NCBI GenBank assembly: GCA_023512345.1
Contig: JAILZT010000022.1
Span: forward strand, 1 to 64,000
Direction of reading: 5' to 3'
From: Paenibacillus sp.
Lineage (GTDB): Bacteria; Bacillota; Bacilli; Paenibacillales; Paenibacillaceae
Length of the DNA: 64,000 nucleotides
Part shown: in pieces, positions 27,701-35,805 of the stretch
Numbering within the stretch: position 1 is the stretch's first letter
Layout of the letters: each line of letters starts with the position of its first letter
The notes under the pieces: model-generated
Databases searched by the model: none
What the model was told of the DNA's origin: nothing
What the model saw: the letters and a program-made list of their open reading frames with translations, nothing else
Translations under genes and position numbers: made by a program

Positions 27701-28960
27701 CATCAAACCTGCGATAACATTTTTGCGATTGGGAACGGTGGCAACCGGGTTCGTGCAAATGATCCAGCAGGCTTTGATGTCACCTGCTTGCATACTTTCG
27801 AACATGGAAATCGTGCCAGTACCCACTTCTGTTCTAAGTGTTCCTTGAGGTATATTCCAAAGATTCTCGATAAAAGTACGATCAGATTCAACGAGTACAG
27901 AACGTTGTCCAGGTAAGCCAGGTCCCATATAACCCATCTCTCGGCCACCCATAGCATTGGGTTGGCCGGTAAGAGAGAAGGGTCCGCTTCCAGGTCTGCA
28001 TATTGCGCCGGTAGCTAAATGCAGATTGCAGATGGCATTAGTATGCCAAGTACCGTGTGTGCTTTGATTAAGGCCCATCGTCCAGCAGGACATCCACTCT
28101 GGCGACTCGCCAATCCACTGTGCTGCCTGCCGAATGTCTGCCTCAGGAAGCCCTGTGATTTCGGCCACTTTATCTGGTGGATAATCCTCCAGAAAGGCAG
28201 CCATGTTATCCCATCCTGAGGTGAATTCAGCAATAAATTCTGGATCCGTGTGGCCGTTCTTAACTAACAAATGTAAAATGCCGTTTAGCAGAGCGAGGTC
28301 AGTACCGGGCTTAATGGGCAAATAAAGAGAGGCCTTATCAGCCGTAGTATTACGGCGCGGGTCAACGACGATCAGCTTGGCTCCAGCCTTCACCCGATCC
28401 ATCACCCGAAGGAAGAGTATGGGGTGGCAATCCGCCATATTCGATCCGATAACAAAAAATAGGTTCGTTTTTTCTATATCTTCATAGGAACCTGGAGGGC
28501 CATCCGAGCCCAGTGAAAGCTTGTAGCCGCTGCCTGCACTTGCCATGCACAAGCGTGAATTAGATTCAATGTTATTCGTACCCACGAATCCTTTGGCCAG
28601 CTTATTAATCAGATACTGTGCTTCCAATGACATTTGGCCTGATACATAAAAGGACAGGGAGTCAGGGCCATGCTTATCCAGGATTGCGCGCAGTCTATTG
28701 GCGGTCTCTGTAATGGTTTCATCCATTCCAGTTCTTATCGGTTGATCCTTGCGTGAAGGACGGCTGTACGCATATTCCATCCGCCCTGATTCTGTGATCG
28801 CTTCTGCGCATGAGTTGCCTTTGGTGCATAATCTGCCGAAGTTGGCAGGATGTTCTTTGTCGCCTGTGACCTTGACTACGCGGTTACCGGACACTTCAAG
28901 TACGATTCCGCAGCCAACACCACAATAGGGGCATACGCTTTTTACTTTTTGGGTTGTCAT
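24791..28960 (-). CDS. Assimilatory nitrate reductase fused to CysJ-like flavoprotein
   Basis: A 1389-aa fusion. The N-terminal molybdopterin oxidoreductase has a 4Fe-4S site (C10, C13, C17, C45), an Mo-bis-PGD catalytic region to about 560 and a dinucleotide-binding domain to about 700. A low-complexity linker follows (about 700-840), then a flavodoxin domain (about 845-990, ASQTGNAED) and a CysJ/cytochrome P450 reductase-like FAD/NADPH module (about 1020-1389) with RMYSISSSP, GPGTGVGPFRGF and a C-terminal aromatic. NADPH electrons could thus reach nitrate in one polypeptide, replacing the separate NasB subunit. The same fusion is annotated elsewhere in Bacillales. It lies 44 bp downstream of the nitrate transporter gene; no nitrite reductase is in the window. 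Confidence 0.93.
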   Translation of the reverse strand: MTTQKVKSVCPYCGVGCGIVLEVSGNRVVKVTGDKEHPANFGRLCTKGNSCAEAITESGRMEYAYSRPSRKDQPIRTGMDETITETANRLRAILDKHGPDSLSFYVSGQMSLEAQYLINKLAKGFVGTNNIESNSRLCMASAGSGYKLSLGSDGPPGSYEDIEKTNLFFVIGSNMADCHPILFLRVMDRVKAGAKLIVVDPRRNTTADKASLYLPIKPGTDLALLNGILHLLVKNGHTDPEFIAEFTSGWDNMAAFLEDYPPDKVAEITGLPEADIRQAAQWIGESPEWMSCWTMGLNQSTHGTWHTNAICNLHLATGAICRPGSGPFSLTGQPNAMGGREMGYMGPGLPGQRSVLVESDRTFIENLWNIPQGTLRTEVGTGTISMFESMQAGDIKACWIICTNPVATVPNRKNVIAGLMAAELVITQDAFYDTETNLYADIMLPGALWSEGEGVMINSERNLTLAQKAVEPPGEALPDWQIIAKVACEMGYSSGFSYTSSAEVYQEIQQAWNPKSGYDIRGATYERLRETPRQWPCAPSSTDRNPIRYLNNGISQNLKVDEEGNSPRIVFPTESGKGIFLARPFLPPHEMPDSDYPLVLNTGRLQHQWHTMTKTGKISKLNKLNPGPFIEIHTEDAATLDIQDQDPVEVRSRRGLAILPALITDRVRPGNCFAPFHWNDVFGENLAINEVTSDAIDPISLQPEFKYCSVSITKALVQPTPKLTSPEKTDVRSPILTAKATSKQKEAVHMAQMDTLASILGIESSTPLTLNDHEKIYVSGLITSLRTKESLQSPGIPVLPPTAPLEPTKRIWLDGLLAGLFSRTYLPEPITPEISTPAPQMVTAVKAPVTILWASQTGNAEDAALDCAKTLQASGHDTRLVNMNDYPIAELSQERFVLFVTSTFGAGDPPDNGEYFWRSLNTDHILSLSNLQYAVLAFGDSNFDQFCGFGRNLDTRLEQLGAQRLYDCVDCDTDFQEQVETWIHAIEAVLDESSSHPAKALVPLESAATLEIPDKNGYDRDHPLQTHILTNRLLSKESSEKETRHYVFNLKNTNLQFEAGDALGVWPTNCPELIEEILVAVQLEPNITVTVKEHGEMPLQEALLRHFDITRITPAMLQFIHDQSSNSFPNDLLKKENKNQLQKWLWGRQLIDLLQEFPITISADAFIHMLKALQPRMYSISSSPKANPDEVHVTVSTVRYEYNGKIRKGVCSTFLADQAKHHTQIPIFIQKSAHFRPPANPDVPMIMVGPGTGVGPFRGFLQERQATGAKGKNWLIFGEQREDSDFYFKEELERIQNEGYLHRLDTAFSRDQSEKIYVQHRMIEHGAELWSWIAEGAHFYVCGDANRMAKEVDTALRKVIQEHGGMSADEAEVYVREMSQTKRYSRDVY

Positions 28961-29004
28961 GTTGGATCACCGCCTTGGAAGTGCTTAAGCACAGGTTAGT
29001 AAAT

Positions 29005-30240
29005 CTAGAAATTAATGCCGGAATCGGTTGAAGCCCATGACTTTCTCCAAGAGCGTGTAACCGCCAAGAAGATAAGTGTGGTGACTAAAACGATGCTGCC
29101 CACAACTAGAAACCCAGTTACGTGTGATCCTGTCGATTCTTTTAATGGACCCAGTATATATTTAGGCAACAGATATCCTCCCAAACCACCAGCAGCTCCT
29201 ACAATCCCCGTTACAACGCCGATTTCCTTAGAGAAACGTTGTGGAACAATTTGGAACACTGATCCGTTACCCATACCAAGGCAAGCCATCATAACACTTG
29301 TATAGAGGAGCATAACTAGGAACGAACTTGGCATCGTAGCAATCGCAAACGCACAAACTGTAATCACACTGTACAAAATGCCTAAGAAACGCATTCCACC
29401 AATCTTATCCGCAATCCAGCCACCGACAGGTCTAAAGAAGCTGCCCGCGATCACTGTTATGGTTACCAAGTAACCTACCTGTACTTTGGTTATTCCACCA
29501 GGGGTAACATTATCCCCATACACATCATAGAAGAAAATGCTGAAGTAGCTGGCGAACCCAACAAAACCGCCAAAGGTAATTGCGTAGAAAATGGAGAACC
29601 ACCAAGTTTCGGCGAATTTGAAAACACTCAGGTAATCCTTCATGGTTTTAGGAGCAGGTGCATTAGGAGCATCCTTGGCGAGGATGGCAAAGACGATAAG
29701 TACGATAACCAAAGGGATAATAGCGAGACCAAACACATTGTGCCATCCATAAGCTTCTGCTAACTGAGGTCCGAAAAAGGTAGCGAGTGCAGTACCACTA
29801 TTTCCTGCTCCGGCAATCCCCATCGCCAGACCTTGATATTGAGGTGGGTACCAGCGGCTGGCTAAGGAAAGCGAAACTGCAAAGCTCGCACCTGCAAAAC
29901 CGAGCAAAAATCCAATGGATTGAATTTGAAGCAAGCTCGTTCCGCCTAACCAACCCCAGAGAAGAGGCAGTATGGTAAGGATCATCCCAATAAGTCCTGC
30001 CTTTTTAGCACCGATACGATCTGCCAAGATCCCCATCGGTATTCGAAATACGGATCCGCCAAGAATAGGAATAGCAACCATTGTTGCTTTCTGAGTATCT
30101 GACAAACCAAAATCCTTAGTAATAAAAAGGGATAAGGACCCACAAAGTACCCAAATCATAAAGCTTACATCGAAATATAGAAAAGCTGACAACAAACTTG
30201 GTGAGTGACCTGCTTTACGAAAACTTTTTGCTTCCATCAC
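29005..30240 (-). CDS. nasA: Nitrate/nitrite MFS transporter (NarK/NasA)
   Basis: A 411-aa protein with 12 predicted transmembrane helices. It has the two NarK-family nitrate signature segments, GIAGAGNSGTALATFFGP in TM5 and GIVGAAGGLGGYLLP in TM11, and the MFS loop motif GILADRIGAKKAG. It imports nitrate for the reductase gene 44 bp downstream. GGGGGC lies before the ATG. Expression is likely controlled by nitrogen status (GlnR/TnrA box) and by the terminator-bearing leader. Confidence 0.93.
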   Translation of the reverse strand: MMEAKSFRKAGHSPSLLSAFLYFDVSFMIWVLCGSLSLFITKDFGLSDTQKATMVAIPILGGSVFRIPMGILADRIGAKKAGLIGMILTILPLLWGWLGGTSLLQIQSIGFLLGFAGASFAVSLSLASRWYPPQYQGLAMGIAGAGNSGTALATFFGPQLAEAYGWHNVFGLAIIPLVIVLIVFAILAKDAPNAPAPKTMKDYLSVFKFAETWWFSIFYAITFGGFVGFASYFSIFFYDVYGDNVTPGGITKVQVGYLVTITVIAGSFFRPVGGWIADKIGGMRFLGILYSVITVCAFAIATMPSSFLVMLLYTSVMMACLGMGNGSVFQIVPQRFSKEIGVVTGIVGAAGGLGGYLLPKYILGPLKESTGSHVTGFLVVGSIVLVTTLIFLAVTRSWRKSWASTDSGINF

Positions 30241-30330
30241 AAATGCCCCCTTTAATAGTTGAACTGCATGATTTCATGAAACACTTCAATAATCTCTGTA
30301 AATCCTCCATTCTCATTTCATCTTTGGGCG

Positions 30331-30384
30331 AAAAAAGGCCGACTAACAGAACCCGCAGAACATGCGAATTAAGTGAATCGGCCT
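30331..30384 (-). terminator. Terminator inside the nitrate operon leader
   Basis: On the minus strand AGGCCGA (30384-30378) pairs with TCGGCCT (30342-30336), followed by TTTTTT, with a small CGCA...TGCG hairpin in the loop. It lies about 90 nt before the transporter start and downstream of the promoter, so it should attenuate the operon. Confidence 0.75.
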
Positions 30385-30469
30385 CATTGCCATGTGCAGC
30401 TACGTCATCGTAACTGACTCTTATTTAGTTTTTGGAGTTGGAAAAACAGAATCGAAAAGCTTACCTGCC

Positions 30470-30509
30470 CACAATGATACATAGTGCTCATGAAGGACAC
30501 ATCATTGTG
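30470..30509 (-). promoter_or_regulatory. Upstream hairpin in nitrate operon leader
   Basis: A 9-bp perfect stem (CACAATGAT with ATCATTGTG) near the 5' end of the inferred leader, upstream of the terminator. It is a candidate sensor or antiterminator element. The hexaloop geometry of ANTAR targets is not evident, and no known riboswitch class was recognised. Confidence 0.5.
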
Positions 30510-30536
30510 TCGTTGAGCTAATGAATCTTAATTGTT

Positions 30537-30565
30537 ACTATAAATAGCTTTTGGGGATGTGTCAA
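30537..30565 (-). promoter_or_regulatory. Promoter of nitrate assimilation operon
   Basis: On the minus strand, TTGACA, 17-bp spacer, TATAGT. The predicted transcript starts near 30530, leaving a leader of about 290 nt before the transporter ATG. Confidence 0.75.
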
Positions 30566-30632
30566 TAAACTTAACGCAAAAATTTTAAATAATTATTTTT
30601 TTACTTGTTTTAATCTGAATTTTGAAATTCTG

Positions 30633-30649
30633 TGTTATATAATATGACA
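30633..30649. promoter_or_regulatory. GlnR/TnrA nitrogen-control box
   Basis: TGTTATATAATATGACA matches TGTNA-N7-TNACA at every defined position. It lies about 70 bp upstream of the -35 box of the nitrate operon, centred near -111 of the inferred start. The divergent DUF2569 gene begins 140 bp away, so that gene is a possible second target. Confidence 0.75.
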
Positions 30650-30788
30650 TACTGAGTTGTTTCTCATTTATCAGATGTGAAAATTTAGGCTGACAATTCT
30701 TGTGTAATAAGGAATAATGTAAATTGGGAATAAATAACTCTAAGCATCTGCTAAGAGTCTGCAGAATATAAAAGAAGGACGTGTTGTT

Positions 30789-31295
30789 CTGGAAACGAAT
30801 ATTCAAGAGAAAAATAATGAGTACCCTTTACTAGGTGTTTCTGGCTTGGGGGGGTGGTTGGTGCTTGTGCAAGCGGGTATTTATATAACGATAATAATGT
30901 TGTTGATACAACTATTTCAATATGCTCTGCCGGCATTTAGCGCGGAGACATGGGACACTCTTACGAGTAAGCGATCCGATTATTATCACCCTTTATGGGC
31001 ACCTGTAATTATCTATGAAGCTGCATTTAATATTCTTTTTTTACTGTTCTCTATTTATATCCTATTTAATTTGTATGCTAAAAAAATGATTTTCCCTAAG
31101 CTTATGATTATTTTCTATAGCGCCAGTCTAATCAGTGGCATTATAGATTATGCAGCGCTTCAACAAATTCCCATGGCTAGAGATCTTCAAGATGGTAATG
31201 CATTAAGAGATATATTAAAATCTGTGGTAACCTGCGCCATATGGATTCCTTATTTTCTTAAATCTGATCGAGTGTATAATACGTTTAGAAAGTAA
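30789..31295 (+). CDS. DUF2569 membrane protein
   Basis: A four-helix membrane protein of the DUF2569/YdgK family, with the hallmark GLGGWL near the N-terminus. The reading frame extends upstream of the first standard start codon (TTG 30846, which would cut into the family motif) to a stop at 30741. GAAGGA at 30774-30779 best fits a CTG at 30789 (168 aa), a rare start; the start is uncertain. Function is unknown. A terminator follows. Confidence 0.7.
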   Translation: METNIQEKNNEYPLLGVSGLGGWLVLVQAGIYITIIMLLIQLFQYALPAFSAETWDTLTSKRSDYYHPLWAPVIIYEAAFNILFLLFSIYILFNLYAKKMIFPKLMIIFYSASLISGIIDYAALQQIPMARDLQDGNALRDILKSVVTCAIWIPYFLKSDRVYNTFRK

Positions 31296-31320
31296 CTTTT
31301 ATATTCATACAACTCAATGA

Positions 31321-31364
31321 GGGTGTCTCAAATGCTATCTAAATGGCGACTGAGATACCCTTTT
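31321..31364 (+). terminator. Terminator after DUF2569 gene
   Basis: GGGTGTCTCA pairs with TGAGATACCC with one G-U pair, followed by TTTTCC. Confidence 0.8.
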
Positions 31365-31483
31365 CCTATAAATTTGCGAATGTCGCTCTTTACAAACATA
31401 AAGAAACCAACTATACTTAAGAAAGTTAGTGGTGTAACATAAGTGGTTACAAGAAGAATGTATTGACTGTATTTATAAAGAAT

Positions 31484-31699
31484 ACTATATAGATTGAACT
31501 AAAAAATAACATCGGGTGATAGGGACGAAGGGGGATTTTGGAACTGGAAGAGCGAGAGCGACCACCTTTGTCTCCGAATTTCATCCGCAAACAGCGGTAT
31601 AAATCAAGAAATTTGGAGACAACAGCGGCTGGAAGTCCAAACATTCACCGTAGTTACTACTAATCCCAATGAGTAAATTTTAAGTACAATCTATATAGT
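31484..31699. mobile_element. MITE-like element with 13-bp terminal inverted repeats
   Basis: Perfect termini ACTATATAGATTG (31484-31496) and CAATCTATATAGT (31687-31699); the match extends inward as ACT/AGT after one mismatch. The 216-bp element codes for no convincing protein. It contains a second inverted repeat, TTGTCTCCGAATTTC with GAAATTTGGAGACAA, one mismatch. Size and termini suggest a non-autonomous transposon; the target duplication is unclear. It occupies most of the 31365-31741 gap. Confidence 0.65.
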
Positions 31700-31741
31700 T
31701 ATCGTTTATTGGGATTTTAATGAGAATAGGGAGGGGTTAAA

Positions 31742-32608
31742 ATGATGGGAACAACAACGTTGCATCAAGATGTGGAGATCGGGCTAGTGCAGATTAGAGT
31801 AAGCCAATTGGAGCGTTCGCTGGATTTTTACCAGAATGTCGTGGGGCTGAAAGTTTTACGGAAGGCTGGCCGTGAAGTAGAGATGACTGCGGATGGACAG
31901 AATGTTTTATTGATTTTGCGGGAGATTGAGAATGCGAAGGTGGTGCGTAATAATTCGGTTGCAGGACTATATCACTTTGCCATTCTTGTTCCAGACCGTC
32001 CTAGTCTAGGATTGGTGCTTCGCAATTTGATCTCATCAGAGATTCATGTGGGTCAGGGTGACCATCTAGTGAGTGAGGCATTGTACATTCAAGATCCGGA
32101 TAATAATGGCATTGAGATTTATCGTGACCGTCCAAGGGATTCATGGAGAAAGGATGCAGAAGGCCATGTTGTAATGACAACGGATCCGGTAGATGTGGAT
32201 GGGCTGCTGGCTGCTTCCGAAGATCTGACATGGAGTGGGCTGCCTGCGGAAACCGTTATTGGACATGTTCATTTTCATGTAGGTGATCTGGGCAAAGCTA
32301 AAGAGTTCTATGTTGATCTGCTCGGCTTTGATCTGACTGCTTATTATGGGGACGCGGCTATGTTCATTTCGGCTGGAGGTTATCACCATCATATCGGTCT
32401 TAATATTTGGGCGGGTCAAGGTGCGCCTGCTGCCCCAGAGAATGCGGCGGGAATAGATTACTTCACGTTATGGATGCCTAATGAAGAAGAACGTGCAAAC
32501 GTGGTGGAACGTGTCCGCCAAGCAGGATACACAGTAGATGAAGTGGAAGGTGTGTCAGCTTTCAGAGATCCGTGGAACATAGGGATTCAATTAATAGTGA
32601 AACACTGA
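31742..32608 (+). CDS. VOC-family ring-cleaving dioxygenase (CatE-like)
   Basis: A 288-aa protein with two tandem vicinal-oxygen-chelate modules (about 10-135 and 170-288). Metal-ligand histidines and a glutamate are in H-F-A-I-L, IEIYRDRP and HVHFHVGDL. It resembles the CatE/YfiE-type catechol-2,3-dioxygenase of Bacillus; other glyoxalase-fold activities are possible. GGAGGGG lies 7 nt before the ATG. It is monocistronic, with a terminator shared with the convergent gene. Confidence 0.85.
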   Translation: MMGTTTLHQDVEIGLVQIRVSQLERSLDFYQNVVGLKVLRKAGREVEMTADGQNVLLILREIENAKVVRNNSVAGLYHFAILVPDRPSLGLVLRNLISSEIHVGQGDHLVSEALYIQDPDNNGIEIYRDRPRDSWRKDAEGHVVMTTDPVDVDGLLAASEDLTWSGLPAETVIGHVHFHVGDLGKAKEFYVDLLGFDLTAYYGDAAMFISAGGYHHHIGLNIWAGQGAPAAPENAAGIDYFTLWMPNEEERANVVERVRQAGYTVDEVEGVSAFRDPWNIGIQLIVKH

Positions 32609-32655
32609 TTATAGAAATTAATGGGCCTCAGAATCATTTGATCTAATTAGTTTTC

Positions 32656-32697
32656 ACAAAAAGAGGCGGAGCCGGGTAACGGCTATGCCTCTTTTTA
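32656..32697. terminator. Bidirectional terminator
   Basis: AAAAAGAGGC and GCCTCTTTTT enclose a GCCG...CGGC inner helix; T-runs occur on both strands, between convergent genes. Confidence 0.88.
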
Positions 32698-32711
32698 GTA
32701 TATTCAAGTGC

Positions 32712-33470
32712 TTATATCACCACTGATGCCAACTCAGCGATACGCTGATTTACATCATCCCCTTGGTACAGTCCCCCGTGGTAGCAAATGACATTCTTGA
32801 TCTCAAAATCAGCGAATTTAGACAGCGACAGCAGGGCTGTTTGCATATCGGGGGTTGCCTTACTATCGGGTCCATGGAGTTCACCATTCAAAACGGTTAA
32901 GGCATCAGCGGCTATGAGGGTCTGACTCTCATGATGATACAGGCTTAAGTGCCCTGGACTATGACCAGGTGTATGAATTGCTGTAATTCCATCTGCAAAA
33001 GGCAGCCATTCCCCGTCCTTAATCGTGTTATCCACTCTTCCTTTGGGCGGGCTTGAGAGCACTGAGAGAAATGCCCGCCGCCAATCCTCGGGTACATGTG
33101 GAGGAATCATAGCTTCAGCCGCTGCTAGGGCCTCGGGTGTGTGTTTAAGCAGCATTTTGTCACCTTGAATATAGGGCTTCTCGATTTCATGAGCCAGAAC
33201 TTCCAGCTTGGAACTACAGTCAGTTAGCAGGGAAGGTAAGCTCCCAATATGATCCAAATCCTGGTGAGTGATCACTACCGTGTGAAGTTTGGACCAATGT
33301 ACAGACGCCTCTTTAAAAGCAGCTTTAAAGTTCTCGAGCAATCCGGGATATCCTGTATCCACCAATACAGCAATATCCTCATCCCAAAGTAGTGTTGGGT
33401 AGATTGTGTCACTTCCACCCATAATTTGCACTGATATCTCCAGCATTTCTATTCCTTTAGCAATATGCAT
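32712..33470 (-). CDS. MBL-fold metallo-hydrolase
   Basis: A 252-aa metallo-beta-lactamase-fold hydrolase. The signature THQDLDHIG (HxDxDH variant), HTPGHSPGH and a C-terminal CYHGG supply the zinc ligands. The substrate is unknown; glyoxalase II-like or lactonase-like activities are typical of this group. AGGGA precedes the ATG at 33470. Confidence 0.87.
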   Translation of the reverse strand: MHIAKGIEMLEISVQIMGGSDTIYPTLLWDEDIAVLVDTGYPGLLENFKAAFKEASVHWSKLHTVVITHQDLDHIGSLPSLLTDCSSKLEVLAHEIEKPYIQGDKMLLKHTPEALAAAEAMIPPHVPEDWRRAFLSVLSSPPKGRVDNTIKDGEWLPFADGITAIHTPGHSPGHLSLYHHESQTLIAADALTVLNGELHGPDSKATPDMQTALLSLSKFADFEIKNVICYHGGLYQGDDVNQRIAELASVVI

Positions 33471-33689
33471 TTGAATCCCTCCATTATGAGCTTAGAGTGA
33501 CTTCTTTTGGCTAATGCATATCTTACTTAAATAACCATTAAATTTCAATAGCTAAATACTATATCATAACACAAATAAATATTTTAGTCAATAGACAATG
33601 TTGAGCTTTGCCCTGGTTTGAAGGTTTACGTTATAATTATCGGAATCGGTCTCAATTATCTGGATATTATAAATGGGGGATTCATGAGG

Positions 33690-34220
33690 ATGAGTAATAA
33701 TACGGATGCAATGCTTACTTTTACAGAAATCGGGGAAGAGCATCTGCTGGATGTGCTTGATATTTATAATTATTATGTGTTGAACACTACGGTTTCTTTT
33801 CACACTGAACCTTTAAGCTTATCCGAAATGCAGCATAGCTTGCTGAATGGCGATACTAGGTTCAAGTCATTTGCGATCCTGCAAAATGGTAAAATGCAGG
33901 GCTATGTGCTAATTACACGCCACAAGAACAAACAAGCCTACGATAGCTCTGGTGAGATCAGTGTATATCTGAAACCTGACTGTACGGGTAAGGGGATTGG
34001 ACAGAGTGCACTGCATTTTATAGAAAAGAAAGCGGCGGAACTTAAATTCCATGTGCTGGTAGCTACTGTTTGTTCGGAAAATGAGCCAAGCCGTCAGCTT
34101 TTTCGGAAAAATGGATATGAACAAAGTGCCTATTTCAAGGAAATTGGGAGCAAGTTCGGCAGAAGACTGGACATCGCCAGTTACCAAAAAATCATAGGAA
34201 ATCAAGTTTCCATAACATAA
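33690..34220 (+). CDS. GNAT acetyltransferase (phosphinothricin-type)
   Basis: A 176-aa GNAT protein resembling the phosphinothricin/methionine sulfoximine N-acetyltransferases. It has the acetyl-CoA loop (K/C)TGKGIGQSALHF and the C-terminal ENEPSRQLFRKNGYEQ. GGGGGA at 33675-33680 is 9 nt before ATG 33690; the ATG at 33684 is also possible. The substrate is uncertain. Confidence 0.82.
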   Translation: MSNNTDAMLTFTEIGEEHLLDVLDIYNYYVLNTTVSFHTEPLSLSEMQHSLLNGDTRFKSFAILQNGKMQGYVLITRHKNKQAYDSSGEISVYLKPDCTGKGIGQSALHFIEKKAAELKFHVLVATVCSENEPSRQLFRKNGYEQSAYFKEIGSKFGRRLDIASYQKIIGNQVSIT

Positions 34221-34381
34221 AACACCCTCGCTTTAATAGGTATATTTGTCATATATAATGCGCTAAAATGTCGGAAAAAGTTCGCAAGAAAGTCGCGTTT
34301 TTCGTGTAATGACGCTGTTTTTCAGGTATACTTTATAAGATTCATCCAACTATTTTCCTCACGAAAGAGAGAAGTGACTCT

Positions 34382-35239
34382 ATGAAACCGATCGCTTGGG
34401 TAACGGACAGCACCAGTACACTTGATCCAGAATTCGCTAAGAATAATCATGTGTATATAGTGCCTTTGCGCTTAATTGTTAATGATGAGAGCTATAAAGA
34501 AAATATAGAAATTACACCGGAACAGTTCTATGATAAAATGCGCCTGCATGAAAAGGTAAGCAGCTCACAGCCGCCTATTGGTGAGTTTGTCGAATTGTAT
34601 GAGAAGCTAAAAGAAGAATACGAAGAAATTATCGCCGTGCATTGCTCTTCGGAGCTTAGTGGTACGTTCTATACTTCTTTGCAGGCTGCCGATATCGCAG
34701 AGGTTTCTGTTGTTGGTATTGACTCCAAAGTCGGTGCTTATCCGATTCGGGAAATGATTATGCGCGGAATTCAGTGGTCTAACATGGGTTTCACGGTGAA
34801 TGAAATCAAAGAAAAGATTGAGAACATTATTCAGAATATGTCCTTTTATTTAATACCTTCCAGCTTGGCGCATCTTCATCGGGGTGGACGGTTATCGGGT
34901 TCCCAGTTAGTTCTGGGGCAATTGCTTCGTATCCATTTATTACTTCGCTTTGATGAAGGTAAGGTTATTGTGGATGAGAAGATTCGGACGTTTAAGAAAA
35001 CTAAGCAGCGGCTGCTTGAAATCCTGAAGAAGGATCTGGAATTAATTAAAGACGTATGCATTATGCATGCTAATAATATGGAAGAAGCACTGCTGCTTGA
35101 GGAAGAAATCAAAGATATGGCTCCCGCCTTACGAACAGAGATTATGACCTTTGTTCCAGTAGCGGGCATACATGCCGGAGAAGGCACTTTAGCTTTATCC
35201 TGGATTAAGAATAACAACATCAACAGTGTACTCGTATAA
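34382..35239 (+). CDS. DegV-family fatty-acid-binding protein
   Basis: A 285-aa DegV/FakB-type protein. These bind a fatty acid and present it to the FakA kinase for phosphorylation. The N-terminal VTDSTSTL, the S-S-Q-P motif and SSELSGTFYTSLQAA are characteristic. No kinase gene is nearby. AGAGAAGTG precedes the ATG. Confidence 0.9.
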   Translation: MKPIAWVTDSTSTLDPEFAKNNHVYIVPLRLIVNDESYKENIEITPEQFYDKMRLHEKVSSSQPPIGEFVELYEKLKEEYEEIIAVHCSSELSGTFYTSLQAADIAEVSVVGIDSKVGAYPIREMIMRGIQWSNMGFTVNEIKEKIENIIQNMSFYLIPSSLAHLHRGGRLSGSQLVLGQLLRIHLLLRFDEGKVIVDEKIRTFKKTKQRLLEILKKDLELIKDVCIMHANNMEEALLLEEEIKDMAPALRTEIMTFVPVAGIHAGEGTLALSWIKNNNINSVLV

Positions 35240-35242
35240 AAA

Positions 35243-35288
35243 ATGTCCGCCGTATAAGGATTGAATCCTTATACAAGCGGACTTTTTT
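35243..35288 (+). terminator. Terminator after DegV gene
   Basis: GTCCGC and GCGGAC enclose the inner hairpin GTATAAGGATT/AATCCTTATAC, followed by seven Ts. Confidence 0.92.
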
Positions 35289-35354
35289 TGTGAGTAGGTC
35301 TTCGAGCAGAAGGGGTGTCTCAGCAGGCAGTTGTGTATGGCTTATGAGCACCCT

Positions 35355-35777
35355 TTATTTGCTTGTCCGGCGGAACATTTGTCCGAGAACCTCGCTTAGA
35401 ACAAGCCCTGTAGCGATGGCCCCGGAGAGTAATAATGCCTGTGTAGCAATTTGTACAGCCTGAGTATAGTCATTCTCCACGAATTTCCGCATAGCGTCAT
35501 AAGCCATACCGCCTGGTACAAGTGGAATTATGCCGCCAACACTAAAAATGATGACAGGCATTTTGAAAGATCTGGCAAAAATTTGGCTGATAACACCCAC
35601 AACGACCGTAGCGCCGAAGGTGGCGATGACGGCTTCCCACTCCCGATCCAGCTGTAGATAAACCATCCATCCTACCATACCGGCAATTCCACATTGCAGC
35701 AGGGCGCGCTTGGGAGCATTGAACAGGATGCAGAACGTAGCAGCGGCGATAAAACTGGTTATAAGTTGCAAAATCAT
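35355..35777 (-). CDS. ThrE/YjjB-type exporter subunit (DUF3815)
   Basis: A 140-aa protein with four or five hydrophobic helices, matching the C-terminal half of ThrE. Split systems pair it with a YjjP-like subunit, which is encoded 28 bp upstream. It is proposed to export small organic or amino acids (Thr/Ser in Corynebacterium, succinate in E. coli); the substrate here is unknown. Confidence 0.85.
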   Translation of the reverse strand: MILQLITSFIAAATFCILFNAPKRALLQCGIAGMVGWMVYLQLDREWEAVIATFGATVVVGVISQIFARSFKMPVIIFSVGGIIPLVPGGMAYDAMRKFVENDYTQAVQIATQALLLSGAIATGLVLSEVLGQMFRRTSK

Positions 35778-35805
35778 GAACGACTAACCTCTTTCGCAGG
35801 GATGA

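Noticed and set aside
30331..30384. ANTAR-type NasR target
   Set aside because: The paired hexaloops expected of ANTAR sites were not found, so only an unclassified terminator leader is claimed.
31447..31644. A minus-strand frame in the MITE-like element
   Set aside because: Composition is non-protein-like and the frame is fully explained by the terminal-repeat element.
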